Source: Actinomycetota bacterium (GTDB taxonomy: Bacteria; Actinomycetota; Acidimicrobiia; Acidimicrobiales; JAJPHD01). Taken from it: a stretch of 64,000 nucleotides of DNA. Below the pieces are notes generated by a model. It ran no database searches, was not told the origin of the DNA, and saw nothing but the letters and a program-made list of their open reading frames with translations. Every line of letters starts with the position of its first letter. Position 1 is the first letter of the stretch. This document shows, one piece after another, positions 15,739-23,986 of the stretch. A program made the position numbers and the translations under genes. The DNA is taken from contig JAJPHD010000026.1 in the NCBI GenBank assembly GCA_021325455.1, positions 124,001 through 188,000 of the forward strand. The letters are read 5' to 3'.

Positions 15739-17528
15739 CCCTGGTGGACGGAGGTGGGGGAATGGTGCTTCTCGATCACCTTCCCGTTGCCCAGGTACAT
15801 GTGCACGCCGCAGGGCAGGCAGGGGTCGAAGCTGCGCACGGCCCGCATGATGTCGATCCCCTTGAAATTGTCGGGGCCGTTCTCCTCGAAGATGGGGGTG
15901 TTCTGCACGGCGTCCTCATAGGGCCCCGGGGTGCCGTAGACATCCCTGGGGTTGGCGTTCCAGGGCGTGGGTGGGTAGGGGTGGTAGTTGGCGATCTTGC
16001 CGTCCCGGATCACCAGGTGGTGGGACAGCACCCCCCGGACGGCCTCGGTGAACCCGCAGCCGATCCCCTCTTCGGGCACGGTGAAGGGCTCCCAGGTCCT
16101 GGTTCGCCCGGCCCGCAGCTCGGCCAGGGCCTTCTCGATGAAGTAGAGGGCGCAACCGGCGGCGTAGGCCTGGAAGTAGGTCCGGGCCCGGTCCCTCTCT
16201 ATGGCATTGCTCCACTGGGGGATCTTCCACTCCAGGGTGACGGCCGGCTTGAGGGCGGTGCGGGGCAGGTTGATCTGCACGCTGCTCCCCGTGGCCTTCA
16301 CGAACCCGATGTCGACCAGGCCCGCCAGGGCCGTCGACCACAGGCGGGCGATGGGGCCCCCGCCGGTGTCCAGGGCCAGGTAGTCGTTGCCGTCGTACCA
16401 CCTCGGGGACATGACCCAGGAGTAGCTGCCGGAGAAGTCGCGCTTTTGCGGCTTGGGGATGGTGTGCTGGTTCCACGGGTGGCGCTCGTCCACCGGGTTC
16501 CCCAGAGGGTCGGTGGTGACGAACCTTTCCATCCCCTCCCAGTCCTGGTAGTAGGAGCTGCCGAGGAGGATGCGGATCCCGAGGTTGATCTCCACCAGGT
16601 CGTTGGTGTGCAGGCGGCCGTCGATCACGACCCCCGGGGTCACGAACATGCGCCGGCCCCAACTGGTCATGTCCCGGTAGTTGAAGTTGCACACCTCGGG
16701 GTCCTGGAAGCTTCCCCAGCAGCCCAGGAGGACACGGCGCTGTCCCACCTTCTCGTAGCCGGGCAAGGCCTGGTAGAAGAAATCGAAGAGGTCGTCGTGC
16801 AGGGGGACGACCCTCTTCATGAACTCCACGTAGCGCATTAGACGCGTGTAGTAATCGGTGAACACCTGGACGCTGGCCGGTGTGCCGATGCCGCCCGGAT
16901 AGAGGGTGGAGGGGTGGACGTGGCGGCCCTCCATGAGGCAGAACATCTCCCGCGTCATACGGCTCATCTGCAGGGCCTCGCGGTAGAACTCCCCTTCGAA
17001 GGGGTTGAGCGAGCGCATGATGTCGGCGATGGTCCGGTAGCCGTGGTCCCCGGCATGCGGGGCCTCGGTGCGCTCGGCCTGAGCCAGGACACCGGGATTG
17101 GTGGCCGCCACCATCTTCTCGCAGAAGTCCACCCCCACCAGGTTCTCCTGGAAGATGTTGTGGTCGAACATGTACTCGGCGGCCTCACCCAGGTTGAACA
17201 TCCACTCGGCGATGTCGGGCGGCTTCACCCCGTAGGCCATGTTCTGGGCGTAGCAGGAGCAGGTGGCGTGGTTGTCGCCGCAGATGCCGCAGATGCGGCT
17301 GGTGATGAAATGGGCGTCCCGGGGGTCCTTGCCCTTCATGAAGATGCTGTAGCCGCGGAAGATCGACGACGTGCTGTGGCACTCCGCCACGACCTTCTGC
17401 TTGAAGTCGATCTTGGTGTAGATGCCCAGGCTCCCCACGATCCGGGTGATGGGGTCCCAGGCCATCTCCACCAGGCCCTCGGAGGGTTCCCTGCCCGTCC
17501 CCGCTGGCCTGGCCTCAGTCGTCGTCAT
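15735..17528 (-). CDS. hhyL: [NiFe]-hydrogenase large subunit, group 1h type
   Basis: A 597-residue large subunit. The L1 motif R-I-C-G-I-C-G-D-N-H-A-T-C gives the first nickel thiolates (Cys80, Cys83) and the L2 motif D-P-C-L-P-C-G-V-H gives Cys570 and Cys573. After the final His576 there is a 21-residue tail that the maturation protease should remove. The G-D-N-H-A-T-C variant, and N-L-G-E-A-A-E-Y-M-F-D-H, are features of the actinobacterial high-affinity group 1h enzymes that oxidise atmospheric hydrogen. It lies 69 bp after hhyS with AAGGAGGAGG before the ATG. Transcribed with all downstream accessory genes to hypE. Confidence 0.95.
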   Translation of the reverse strand: MTTTEARPAGTGREPSEGLVEMAWDPITRIVGSLGIYTKIDFKQKVVAECHSTSSIFRGYSIFMKGKDPRDAHFITSRICGICGDNHATCSCYAQNMAYGVKPPDIAEWMFNLGEAAEYMFDHNIFQENLVGVDFCEKMVAATNPGVLAQAERTEAPHAGDHGYRTIADIMRSLNPFEGEFYREALQMSRMTREMFCLMEGRHVHPSTLYPGGIGTPASVQVFTDYYTRLMRYVEFMKRVVPLHDDLFDFFYQALPGYEKVGQRRVLLGCWGSFQDPEVCNFNYRDMTSWGRRMFVTPGVVIDGRLHTNDLVEINLGIRILLGSSYYQDWEGMERFVTTDPLGNPVDERHPWNQHTIPKPQKRDFSGSYSWVMSPRWYDGNDYLALDTGGGPIARLWSTALAGLVDIGFVKATGSSVQINLPRTALKPAVTLEWKIPQWSNAIERDRARTYFQAYAAGCALYFIEKALAELRAGRTRTWEPFTVPEEGIGCGFTEAVRGVLSHHLVIRDGKIANYHPYPPTPWNANPRDVYGTPGPYEDAVQNTPIFEENGPDNFKGIDIMRAVRSFDPCLPCGVHMYLGNGKVIEKHHSPTSVHQG

Positions 17529-17597
17529 AGGTGGCCTCCTCCTTGATCGAAAAGGATCGCTTCCCCTCAGGCCCGGCCGCCCCCTCCGGCGCCCTGG

Positions 17598-18641
17598 TCA
17601 CCACCTGGGGTGGTAGCCGGTCGTGAGCTCGGTGCTGCGCCTGCGCCACTTGGGCTCCTTCTCGGCCGTCCTCCAGGTGAAGCTGCGCAGCCCCGTGATG
17701 GCCTTGCCGTAGAGCCCGCTGGCTGCGGCAGACACCTTGGCTCCCGGGGGCTCGTCCATGAACGGCATGAACTTGTCGGGGAACCCCGGCATGGTGCAGC
17801 CGATGCATATGCCCCCCACATTGGGGCAGCCCCCCACCCCGCCGGTCCAGCCCCGCTTGGGCACGTTGCACTTGACCACCGGCCCCCAGCAGCCCAGCTT
17901 GACCAGGCACTCGACCTGCCCGTACGCGCTGGCGAACTGGCCCTGCTCGTAGTACCCGCCCCGGTCGCAGCCCTCGTGGACGGTTCTGCCGAACAGCCAC
18001 TGGGGCCGGAGGGAGTCGTCCAGGGGGATCATGGGGGCGGCCCCCGTGGCCTGGTAGAGGAGGTAGAGCAGGGTCTCCGAGAGGTTGTCGGGTTGGATGG
18101 GGCATCCCGGGACGCACACGATCGGGATCCCCGCCGAGGACCGCCAGCTCCAGCCCAGGTAGTCCGGGACCCCCATGGCCCCGGTGGGGTTGCCCTGCAT
18201 GGCATGGATGCCCCCGTAGGTGGCGCAGGTCCCGACGGCCACCACCGCCCAGGCCCTGGGGGCCAGGACGTCGATCCAGTCCGAGAAGGTCATGGGCTGG
18301 TCCGTCCCCGGCCTGTTGCCGAACCCCGTCCAGTACCCCTCCGGCTTGATCCTCTCGTTGGCCACCGAGCCCTCGAGCACCAGCACGAAGGGGTCCAGCT
18401 CCCCGGCCGCCGCCTTGTGGAAGTACTGGATGAAGTCGTCCCCCACGTCCATGTCGATGAGCGGCCAGTGGATGTCGAGCCTCGGGAGGCCGGGCAGGGC
18501 GCCGAGGGCGATCTCCTCGATGGTCGGCTGGGTGGCGTTGGTGAGGGCCACGGAGTCGCCGTCGCAGCCCAGCCCGGCCGGGATCCAAAGGACGTGGACG
18601 GTGGTGGCCATCTGCTCCTTCTCGACGGTGACGTCCGACAT
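17598..18641 (-). CDS. hhyS: [NiFe]-hydrogenase small subunit, group 1h type
   Basis: A 347-residue small subunit with no Tat signal peptide, as expected for group 1h. It should bind three iron-sulfur clusters and pass electrons from the active site. The proximal-cluster motif reads G-C-D-G-D (Cys26, Asp29) where most enzymes have C-x2-C; an Asp ligand was reported for the Ralstonia actinobacterial-type enzyme. Further ligands are in V-G-T-C-A-T-Y-G-G, V-P-G-C-P, H-x-x-C-D-R-G, and C-P-N-V-G-G-I-C-I-G-C. I chose the ATG at 18641 because GGAAGGAG stands 9 bp before it; longer starts at 18650 and 18674 exist. First gene of the 11-gene operon. Confidence 0.94.
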   Translation of the reverse strand: MSDVTVEKEQMATTVHVLWIPAGLGCDGDSVALTNATQPTIEEIALGALPGLPRLDIHWPLIDMDVGDDFIQYFHKAAAGELDPFVLVLEGSVANERIKPEGYWTGFGNRPGTDQPMTFSDWIDVLAPRAWAVVAVGTCATYGGIHAMQGNPTGAMGVPDYLGWSWRSSAGIPIVCVPGCPIQPDNLSETLLYLLYQATGAAPMIPLDDSLRPQWLFGRTVHEGCDRGGYYEQGQFASAYGQVECLVKLGCWGPVVKCNVPKRGWTGGVGGCPNVGGICIGCTMPGFPDKFMPFMDEPPGAKVSAAASGLYGKAITGLRSFTWRTAEKEPKWRRRSTELTTGYHPRW

Positions 18642-18776
18642 GCGCCCCATCTCCTTCCCGTCGAGGTTCCCCACCCAGGCGGCAGGCGAGGACCAGCTCC
18701 GCTGCCAGGGTACGACGCAGCGGACGGGCCGGTAAGTGACGGGCGCACATAAGATCCGCCGCCCCAGGGAGATCCA

Positions 18777-18800
18777 TAGCCAAGCTAATGAGCTAGGCTA
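18777..18800. promoter_or_regulatory. palindromic operator upstream of marR
   Basis: A 24-bp inverted repeat: left arm TAGCCAAGCT, spacer AATG, right arm AGCTAGGCTA. The arms pair at 9 of 10 positions. It is AT-rich compared with everything around it and ends 7 bp before the GTG of marR. A TANNNT-type -10 (TAGGCT) can be drawn inside the right arm, so a bound regulator would block transcription. MarR proteins typically bind such sites in their own promoters. It is also 136 bp upstream of hhyS on the other strand, so control of the hydrogenase by the same site is possible but unproven. Confidence 0.7.
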
Positions 18801-18807
18801 AATATCT

Positions 18808-19263
18808 GTGACCGCCAGCTCCGGGACCGCCATCGACGAGCCGAGCACCGACACCGCCCTGGCCAGCTCCCTCCGCATCTCCATAGCCAGGCTGGCCCGC
18901 CGGATGCGGGCCCAGCGGGCCGACACCCCCTACACCACCTCGCAGCTGGCCGCCCTGGCCACCCTGGAGGGCCACGGGCCCATGACCCCCACGGGGCTGG
19001 CCGAGCACGAGAAGGTCCAACCACCCTCCATGACAAGGGTGGTGGCCGCCCTGGAGCAGGGCGGCCTGGTGACCCGGACCGCCCATCCCCATGACCGCCG
19101 CCAAGCGGTGGTGGCCATCACCCCGGCGGGAAGGGCCCTGCTCCAGGCGGACAGGCGCCAGCGGGAGGCGTGGCTCTCCCGCCGGCTGGCCGAGCTGAGC
19201 CAGGAGGATCGCCGGCGGCTGCGGGCCGCGGCCGACGTGCTCGACCGCCTCAGCCAGTCATGA
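18808..19263 (+). CDS. MarR-family transcriptional regulator
   Basis: A 151-residue winged-helix regulator. It has the helix-turn-helix core T-T-S-Q-L-A-A-L with G-L-A-E-H-E-K-V-Q-P-P-S-M-T-R-V-V-A-A-L and the wing D-R-R-Q-A-V-V-A-I-T-P-A-G. The GTG start has no Shine-Dalgarno sequence and lies 7 bp from the palindromic operator, so the message may be leaderless and autoregulated. The stop overlaps the ATG of an MFS exporter (ATGA), the usual arrangement of a MarR-controlled efflux pair. Confidence 0.9.
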   Translation: MTASSGTAIDEPSTDTALASSLRISIARLARRMRAQRADTPYTTSQLAALATLEGHGPMTPTGLAEHEKVQPPSMTRVVAALEQGGLVTRTAHPHDRRQAVVAITPAGRALLQADRRQREAWLSRRLAELSQEDRRRLRAAADVLDRLSQS

Positions 19264-20675
19264 TCCGCACCTTCCGCTCACTGCGGTCGCGCAATTACCG
19301 CCTGTTCGCCTCGGGCCAGGTGGTCTCCCTCACCGGGAGCTGGATGCAGAGGCTGGCCCAGGACTGGCTGGTGAGCCAGCTCTCCCACACCAGCGGGAGC
19401 GACCTCGGCATCACCATTGGGCTCCAGTTCCTCCCCATGCTGCTCTTCGGCCTCTACGGAGGGGTGGTGGCCGACCGCTACCCCAAGCGGCGCATCCTCA
19501 TGGTGACCCAGACGTCCATGGCCCTCTTCGCCCTGGGGCTGGGCCTCCTGGTGGTTTCCGGGCAGGTGACCCTGTGGGAGGTCTATGCCCTGGCCTTCCT
19601 CCTCGGGGTGGCCACCGCAGTCGACAACCCCACCCGGCAGGCCTTCGTGGTGGAGATGGTGGGCCCCGACGACGTCGTCAATGCCGTCGGGCTCAACAGC
19701 GCCACCTTCAACACGGCCCGGATCGTGGGGCCGGCCCTGGCCGGCGGCCTCATCGCCGCCCTGGGGGACCGCACCGGGCCGGTGTTCCTCTGCAATGCCG
19801 CCTCGTACCTGGCCGTGCTGGTCAGCCTGTTCCTCATGCGGGACAGGGAGCTCTACGGCGCCCGTCTCCAGGCCCGGGCCAAGGGCCAGCTCCGGGCCGG
19901 CCTGGCCTACGTGCGCCGGCGGCCCATCCTGTACCTGCCCATCATCATGGCCGGCGTCATCGGCACCCTGGGGCTGAACTTCCAGCTCACGCTGGTGCTC
20001 ATGGACCGCTCGGTGTTCCACCTGGGGGCCAGCGCCTACGGCCTGCTCTCCTCCACGCTTGCCATCGGCTCCCTGGCCGGCGCCCTCCTGGCGGCCCGCC
20101 GCCAGCGCCCCCGCCTGCGGATCATGGTCGGGGCGGCGCTGGCCTTCGGGGTGGCGGAGGTGGCCTGCGCCCTGATGCCCAGCTACGGAGCCCTGGCCGG
20201 GGTGCTGGTGCCCACGGGAGCCCTGTCCCTCACCTTCACCACCACGGCCAACTCCTCCTTGCAGCTGGCCTCCGACGAGGGGATGAGGGGCCGGGTCATG
20301 GGCGTCTACATGCTGGTCTTCCTGGGGGGCACGCCGATAGGTGCCCCCCTGGTGGGCTGGCTGGCCCAGGTCCTCGGAGCGAGGTGGAGCTTCCTCATAG
20401 GGGGGGTGGCCACCGTGGCCGTGGCCGTGGCGGTGGGGGGCGTGCTCCTCTGGTGGCAGCGGGACCGCCTGGTGGCTGCCCGCCGGCCGGCCCTGGCCGC
20501 AAGCATGGCCGGCGCCGGCCTGCCCGCTCCCCAGACCGTCGGGGGGGCGGGCTCCTCCCTACCCCTCGCCCCTCCAGGGGGGGCGGCGGGGCCGGTCGAA
20601 GAGGACCTCCACCGGCTCACCCCGGAGGGCCGCAAAAGCATGGCTGGCCCAGCGCTGCGCTCCGATCAGCGGTGA
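19260..20675 (+). CDS. MFS transporter, EntS-like
   Basis: A 471-residue major facilitator protein of the MFS_3/enterobactin-exporter type: the N-terminus R-S-L-R-S-R-N-Y-R-L-F, the loop motif G-G-V-V-A-D-R-Y-P-K-R-R after helix 2, P-T-R-Q-A-F-V-V-E-M-V and about 12 hydrophobic segments between residues 15 and 415. It probably exports a small molecule sensed by the co-transcribed MarR. The last 60 residues are a soluble, low-complexity tail. The final 117 bp overlap the 3' end of the convergent NUDIX gene, an unusually long overlap. Confidence 0.88.
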   Translation: MIRTFRSLRSRNYRLFASGQVVSLTGSWMQRLAQDWLVSQLSHTSGSDLGITIGLQFLPMLLFGLYGGVVADRYPKRRILMVTQTSMALFALGLGLLVVSGQVTLWEVYALAFLLGVATAVDNPTRQAFVVEMVGPDDVVNAVGLNSATFNTARIVGPALAGGLIAALGDRTGPVFLCNAASYLAVLVSLFLMRDRELYGARLQARAKGQLRAGLAYVRRRPILYLPIIMAGVIGTLGLNFQLTLVLMDRSVFHLGASAYGLLSSTLAIGSLAGALLAARRQRPRLRIMVGAALAFGVAEVACALMPSYGALAGVLVPTGALSLTFTTTANSSLQLASDEGMRGRVMGVYMLVFLGGTPIGAPLVGWLAQVLGARWSFLIGGVATVAVAVAVGGVLLWWQRDRLVAARRPALAASMAGAGLPAPQTVGGAGSSLPLAPPGGAAGPVEEDLHRLTPEGRKSMAGPALRSDQR

Positions 20676-21245
20676 GGGCAGCCGGTCCTCGGCGAACCAG
20701 CCCACGTCGGCGCACTCGAGGGGATGGGGCACGAGCTCGCCTCCCGTGGCCCGGCAGTGGAAGACCAGCGAGTAGAAGGGCATACCGCTCGTCCCCAGGC
20801 GGAGCCCATCGAGCACGGCGATGAGCCGGAGCGGCTCCGCCTCGATGCCGGTCTCCTCCTTCACCTCCTTCACCACCACCTCGGAGGCCGAGTACCCGAC
20901 ATCGGCCCAGCCCGTCGGGTACAGCCAGGCGCCTGAGTCGGCCCGCTTCACGAGCAGCAGCTCCCCCCGCTGGTTGCCGACCACCGCCCCCACGGCGACC
21001 TTGGGAGTGACGTAGCCCTCCACCCCCTCTCCCACGCTGGAGAGCCACTCCGCCACCAGGTCGGCAGCGCCGTCCGTCCCCACCTCCGAGGCGGCGGCAA
21101 CCCGGATGTCCGCAGCCACCTTCAGCACCTCCTCGAACCGCTCCCGCTCGTAGAGGTTCTGGGTGAAGCCGAGGCCGGTGCGGGCGATGGCCGCCAGAGC
21201 CTCGCTCCAACGCACCAGGTCCTGGGCTGAGGGCGTGCGGGCCAC
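20559..21245 (-). CDS. NUDIX hydrolase
   Basis: A 228-residue protein with an N-terminal helical domain (residues 1-65) typical of YjhB-like NUDIX proteins and a C-terminal NUDIX fold. The box reads G-W-A-D-V-G-Y then K-E-V-K-E-E-T-G-I: the metal-binding E-x-x-E-E core is intact, but the first glutamate of the consensus is Tyr and the Arg is Lys. It should hydrolyse a nucleoside diphosphate linked to another group; substrate unknown. GTG 21245 and TTG 21248 are adjacent possible starts. It converges on and overlaps the MFS gene. Confidence 0.82.
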   Translation of the reverse strand: MARTPSAQDLVRWSEALAAIARTGLGFTQNLYERERFEEVLKVAADIRVAAASEVGTDGAADLVAEWLSSVGEGVEGYVTPKVAVGAVVGNQRGELLLVKRADSGAWLYPTGWADVGYSASEVVVKEVKEETGIEAEPLRLIAVLDGLRLGTSGMPFYSLVFHCRATGGELVPHPLECADVGWFAEDRLPSPLIGAQRWASHAFAALRGEPVEVLFDRPRRPPWRGEG

Positions 21246-21257
21246 CAAGGCCGCACC

Positions 21258-21701
21258 CTATCCGGCGCCGTGCCGCCGGCGGTGGGCCATGGCTTTGGCT
21301 GCTCCCCAGGCCATCCCCAGCTCGGCCAGCTCCGGGCCCACCTCGGCCCAGGACGCCGGGGTGAGCCCGTAGTCGTCCTCGGGGAAGCGGGCCTCGGCGA
21401 ACTCGTCCCGCTCCACCGGCGGGACGCCGGCCCGTCGCAGGACGGCGGTGGGGTAACGGACCGCCTCCCGCACTATGGCAAGGGGTGTCGTGGTCTGGGC
21501 GTCGATGTCCTGCTCCAGCAGGGAGCGCACCCGCCCCGCCACCTCCCTCCTGGCCTCCTGCCCGGCTCGGGCGGCGTCGCTGGCCACCTCGGGGGGCACC
21601 TCTCCCCGGTAGGCGACGATGATGCGGGTCACCGACCTCTCGACCCACCCGGGCAGGGCGGCGTCCACTCCCCTGGCCAGCGCCTCAGAGTGCTCGTCCA
21701 T
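21258..21701 (-). CDS. hypothetical protein
   Basis: A 147-residue protein I cannot assign. It is mostly helical and charged, with no signal peptide or membrane segment. The N-terminal half (D-A-A-L-P-G-W-V-E-R-S-V) and the C-terminal D-Y-G-L-T-P-A-S-W-A-E-V-G-P-E-L segment look like ordered helices. It is 9-12 bp upstream of the NUDIX gene on the same strand, so the two may be co-transcribed. Its base composition and codon use are like the neighbours and the frame is clean, which supports a real gene. Confidence 0.6.
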   Translation of the reverse strand: MDEHSEALARGVDAALPGWVERSVTRIIVAYRGEVPPEVASDAARAGQEARREVAGRVRSLLEQDIDAQTTTPLAIVREAVRYPTAVLRRAGVPPVERDEFAEARFPEDDYGLTPASWAEVGPELAELGMAWGAAKAMAHRRRHGAG

Positions 21702-21738
21702 GCCCCCATCTTCCCCGCCCTGCCCCGGGGCGCCACCC

Positions 21739-22392
21739 CTACCGGGCCGAGGCCGTGGTCCCCCGGGCCAGGGAGGCGGGGATGCTGTCCAGGGTGCAGG
21801 AGAGCATGAGGGTGCCGGCGCTCACCTTGACACCGGTCACGCAGGGGACCAGCTGCGTCCTCGGGATCGCCACCGGGGCATCGAGACCGGAGGGGGACAC
21901 CAGCTTGAGGACCCCGTTGCCCGCCAGCTCGGGCTTCACGAGGACCGGCTTCCCCGCCACGCTCACCGAGGCGTCACCGTTGGCGAGGAGCTTGATGGGC
22001 CGGCCCAGGGCCTTGGACAGGTCCGAGGCGGTGGTCGTGGCGGTGACCACCCCCAGCTCGATGCTGCCCAGCTGTATCTGGTGGTGCTGGACCAGGGCGT
22101 GGCGTGAGATGCTCACCCCCTGCAGGTCGATGTGCACGGTGCTCAGGCGGAGCCGGCCCACCGGCACGTCCCGCAGGTCCACCCGCACGTCGGGAACCAC
22201 GCCCTGGGCCAGGGCCCGGTAGAGGACCGGGAAGTTGCCGACGTGGGCCGTGGCCGAGGCGGCCCCGCTGGCCTTCTTGGCCCGGGCCGCCAGCTGGGAC
22301 TGGGCCCAGGACTCCATGGCCAGGTCCAGGCCCACGGCCACCACCACGACCAGGACCACCACCACGACCAGGCCCACCAGCAGCTTGCGCAC
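21739..22392 (-). CDS. DUF2993 family (LmeA-like) protein
   Basis: A 217-residue protein with an N-terminal membrane anchor or signal (residues 4-25, nearly all Val/Leu/Ala) followed by a beta-rich domain typical of DUF2993. Mycobacterial LmeA of this family is a periplasmic phospholipid-binding protein involved in lipomannan/mannan maturation. Characteristic pieces are A-R-A-K-K-A-S-G-A, the V-R-V-D-L-R-D-V-P-V-G strand, and I-S-R-H-A-L-V. It would face the cell envelope. 37 bp downstream of the unassigned gene's start side; likely its own unit. Confidence 0.75.
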   Translation of the reverse strand: MRKLLVGLVVVVVLVVVVAVGLDLAMESWAQSQLAARAKKASGAASATAHVGNFPVLYRALAQGVVPDVRVDLRDVPVGRLRLSTVHIDLQGVSISRHALVQHHQIQLGSIELGVVTATTTASDLSKALGRPIKLLANGDASVSVAGKPVLVKPELAGNGVLKLVSPSGLDAPVAIPRTQLVPCVTGVKVSAGTLMLSCTLDSIPASLARGTTASAR

Positions 22393-22444
22393 GCTCGCAG
22401 GGTACCGAGGACGGGCCCCGAAGTACGGGCACCTAGAGGGGCGG

Positions 22445-23269
22445 CTAGGTCGGCCCCGACCCCCGGGCCACCCGCTCCTCCCCCAGCGCCTCGTTCAGGT
22501 TCCCCGACCTCAGCCCCTCGAGGTCGAGGGTGACATAGGAGTACCCCCCCGCCTTCACCGCCCGGACCACGCCCTCCCGCAGCTCGAGGGCCCGGGGCAG
22601 CTCGTCCAGGCCCACCTCCACCCGGGCCAGGGGCCCGTAGTGACGGACCCGCAGGCGGCGGAAGCCCAGCCGGCGCAGCCCCGACTCGGCCCTGGCCACC
22701 GACGCCAGCACCCCCAGGGTCACGGGCGTGCCGTAGGGGACCCTCGAGGCCAGGCAGGCCGCCGCCGGCTTGTCCCAGGTGCGCAACCCCGCGGCCCGGG
22801 AGGCGGCCCGCACGTCGTCCTTGGTGAACCCCGCCGTCACCAGCGGGAAGGCCGCCCCCCTCTCGGCCGCCGCCTGCTGGCCCGGGCGGTGGTCGCCGAG
22901 GTCGTCCAGGTTCACCCCGAGCACCACCGTGGCCCCCTCGCCGGCGGCCACCTCCCCCGCCACGGCCATCAGCTCGGCCTTGCAGTGGTAGCAGCGCTGG
23001 CCGTCGTTGGCGGCGTAGGCGGGGTTGGCCAGCTCGGTGGTCTCCACTGCCTGCCAGCGCAGCCCCCACTCCCGGGCCAGGGAGGCGCACTCCTCCCGCT
23101 CCTCGGGGGCGAGGCTGGGGGAGACGGCCGTGAGGCAAAGGGCCCTCTCGGGGCCCAGCTCGGAGGTGGCCACCCAGGCCAGGTAGGCGGAGTCCGAACC
23201 GCCCGAGAAGGCCACCACGACCCGGCCCAACCGGCGCAGCTCGGCTCGCAGGGCAGCCTCGTCACCCAC
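22445..23269 (-). CDS. larE: LarE, sacrificial sulfur transferase
   Basis: A 274-residue PP-loop protein. The ATP loop is V-A-F-S-G-G-S-D-S near residue 22, R-C-Y-H-C-K lies near residue 90, and P-A-A-A-C-L-A-S-R-V-P-Y-G carries the cysteine that in the Lactobacillus enzyme gives up its sulfur. LarE sulfurates the pyridinium dicarboxylate precursor of the nickel-pincer cofactor of lactate racemase and relatives. No larB, larC or larA is seen in the window. GTG start. It follows alaX by 15 bp, as the last gene of a hemQ-alaX-larE unit. Confidence 0.88.
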   Translation of the reverse strand: MGDEAALRAELRRLGRVVVAFSGGSDSAYLAWVATSELGPERALCLTAVSPSLAPEEREECASLAREWGLRWQAVETTELANPAYAANDGQRCYHCKAELMAVAGEVAAGEGATVVLGVNLDDLGDHRPGQQAAAERGAAFPLVTAGFTKDDVRAASRAAGLRTWDKPAAACLASRVPYGTPVTLGVLASVARAESGLRRLGFRRLRVRHYGPLARVEVGLDELPRALELREGVVRAVKAGGYSYVTLDLEGLRSGNLNEALGEERVARGSGPT

Positions 23270-23284
23270 CGCCAGCCCCTCCCG

Positions 23285-23986
23285 TCACCGGTCCTGGACC
23301 TCGATGCGGATGCGCTTGTTCCCCTTGCCCTTGGACTCGGTCTTTGTCACCCGCACCCTCCCCACCTCAGCCGTGCTGGCCACGTGGGTGCCCCCGTCAG
23401 CCTGTTTGTCCAGGCCCACGATGTCCACCACCCGGATGGGGTCCACCGAGGGGGGGATCAGGTTGACCTTGGTGCGGATCAGGTCGGTGTCGGCCAGGGC
23501 CAGCTCCCGGGGGAGGAACGACACCCTGATAGGCCGGTCGGCGGCCAGCTCGGCGTTGACCCTCTCCTCCACCGCCGCCCCGAACCCCGGAGGCAGGGGG
23601 TCGAACTCGAAGTCCATGCGGGCGGAGAGGGGCTCCATGTTCCCCCCGGTGACCGGCACGCCCCACTCGTTCCAGATCACCCCGCACAGGACGTGCAGGG
23701 CGGTGTGGGTCCGCATGAGCCGGTGCCGGCGCTCCCAGTCGATCGAGCCCGCCACCTCCTCGCCCACGGCGGGCTCACCTCCCTCCAGGCGGTGCCACAC
23801 GACCGGCCCCTCCTTGCGCACCGACACCACCCTCCTCCCCCCCAGCGTGCCGGTGTCGTGAGGTTGGCCCCCGCCGGTGGGGTAGAAGGCCGTCTGGTCC
23901 AGGGCCACCTCTCCGTCGCCCACCGAGACCACCCGGGCCGTGAACTCCCTCAGGTAGGCGTCCTCCAGGAAGAGCAGGCGGCTCAC
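23285..23986 (-). CDS. AlaX-type alanyl-tRNA editing protein
   Basis: A 233-residue free-standing editing domain related to the alanyl-tRNA synthetase C-terminal part. It hydrolyses Ser-tRNA(Ala) or Gly-tRNA(Ala). The N-terminal half has D-Q-T-A-F-Y-P-T-G-G-G-Q, the zinc motif is H-T-A-L-H (HxxxH), and the second metal pair is normally C-x3-H but here reads D-G-G-T-H, so Cys is replaced by Asp. GTG start at 23986 overlaps the hemQ stop; the frame upstream is a shadow. Confidence 0.86.
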   Translation of the reverse strand: MSRLLFLEDAYLREFTARVVSVGDGEVALDQTAFYPTGGGQPHDTGTLGGRRVVSVRKEGPVVWHRLEGGEPAVGEEVAGSIDWERRHRLMRTHTALHVLCGVIWNEWGVPVTGGNMEPLSARMDFEFDPLPPGFGAAVEERVNAELAADRPIRVSFLPRELALADTDLIRTKVNLIPPSVDPIRVVDIVGLDKQADGGTHVASTAEVGRVRVTKTESKGKGNKRIRIEVQDR

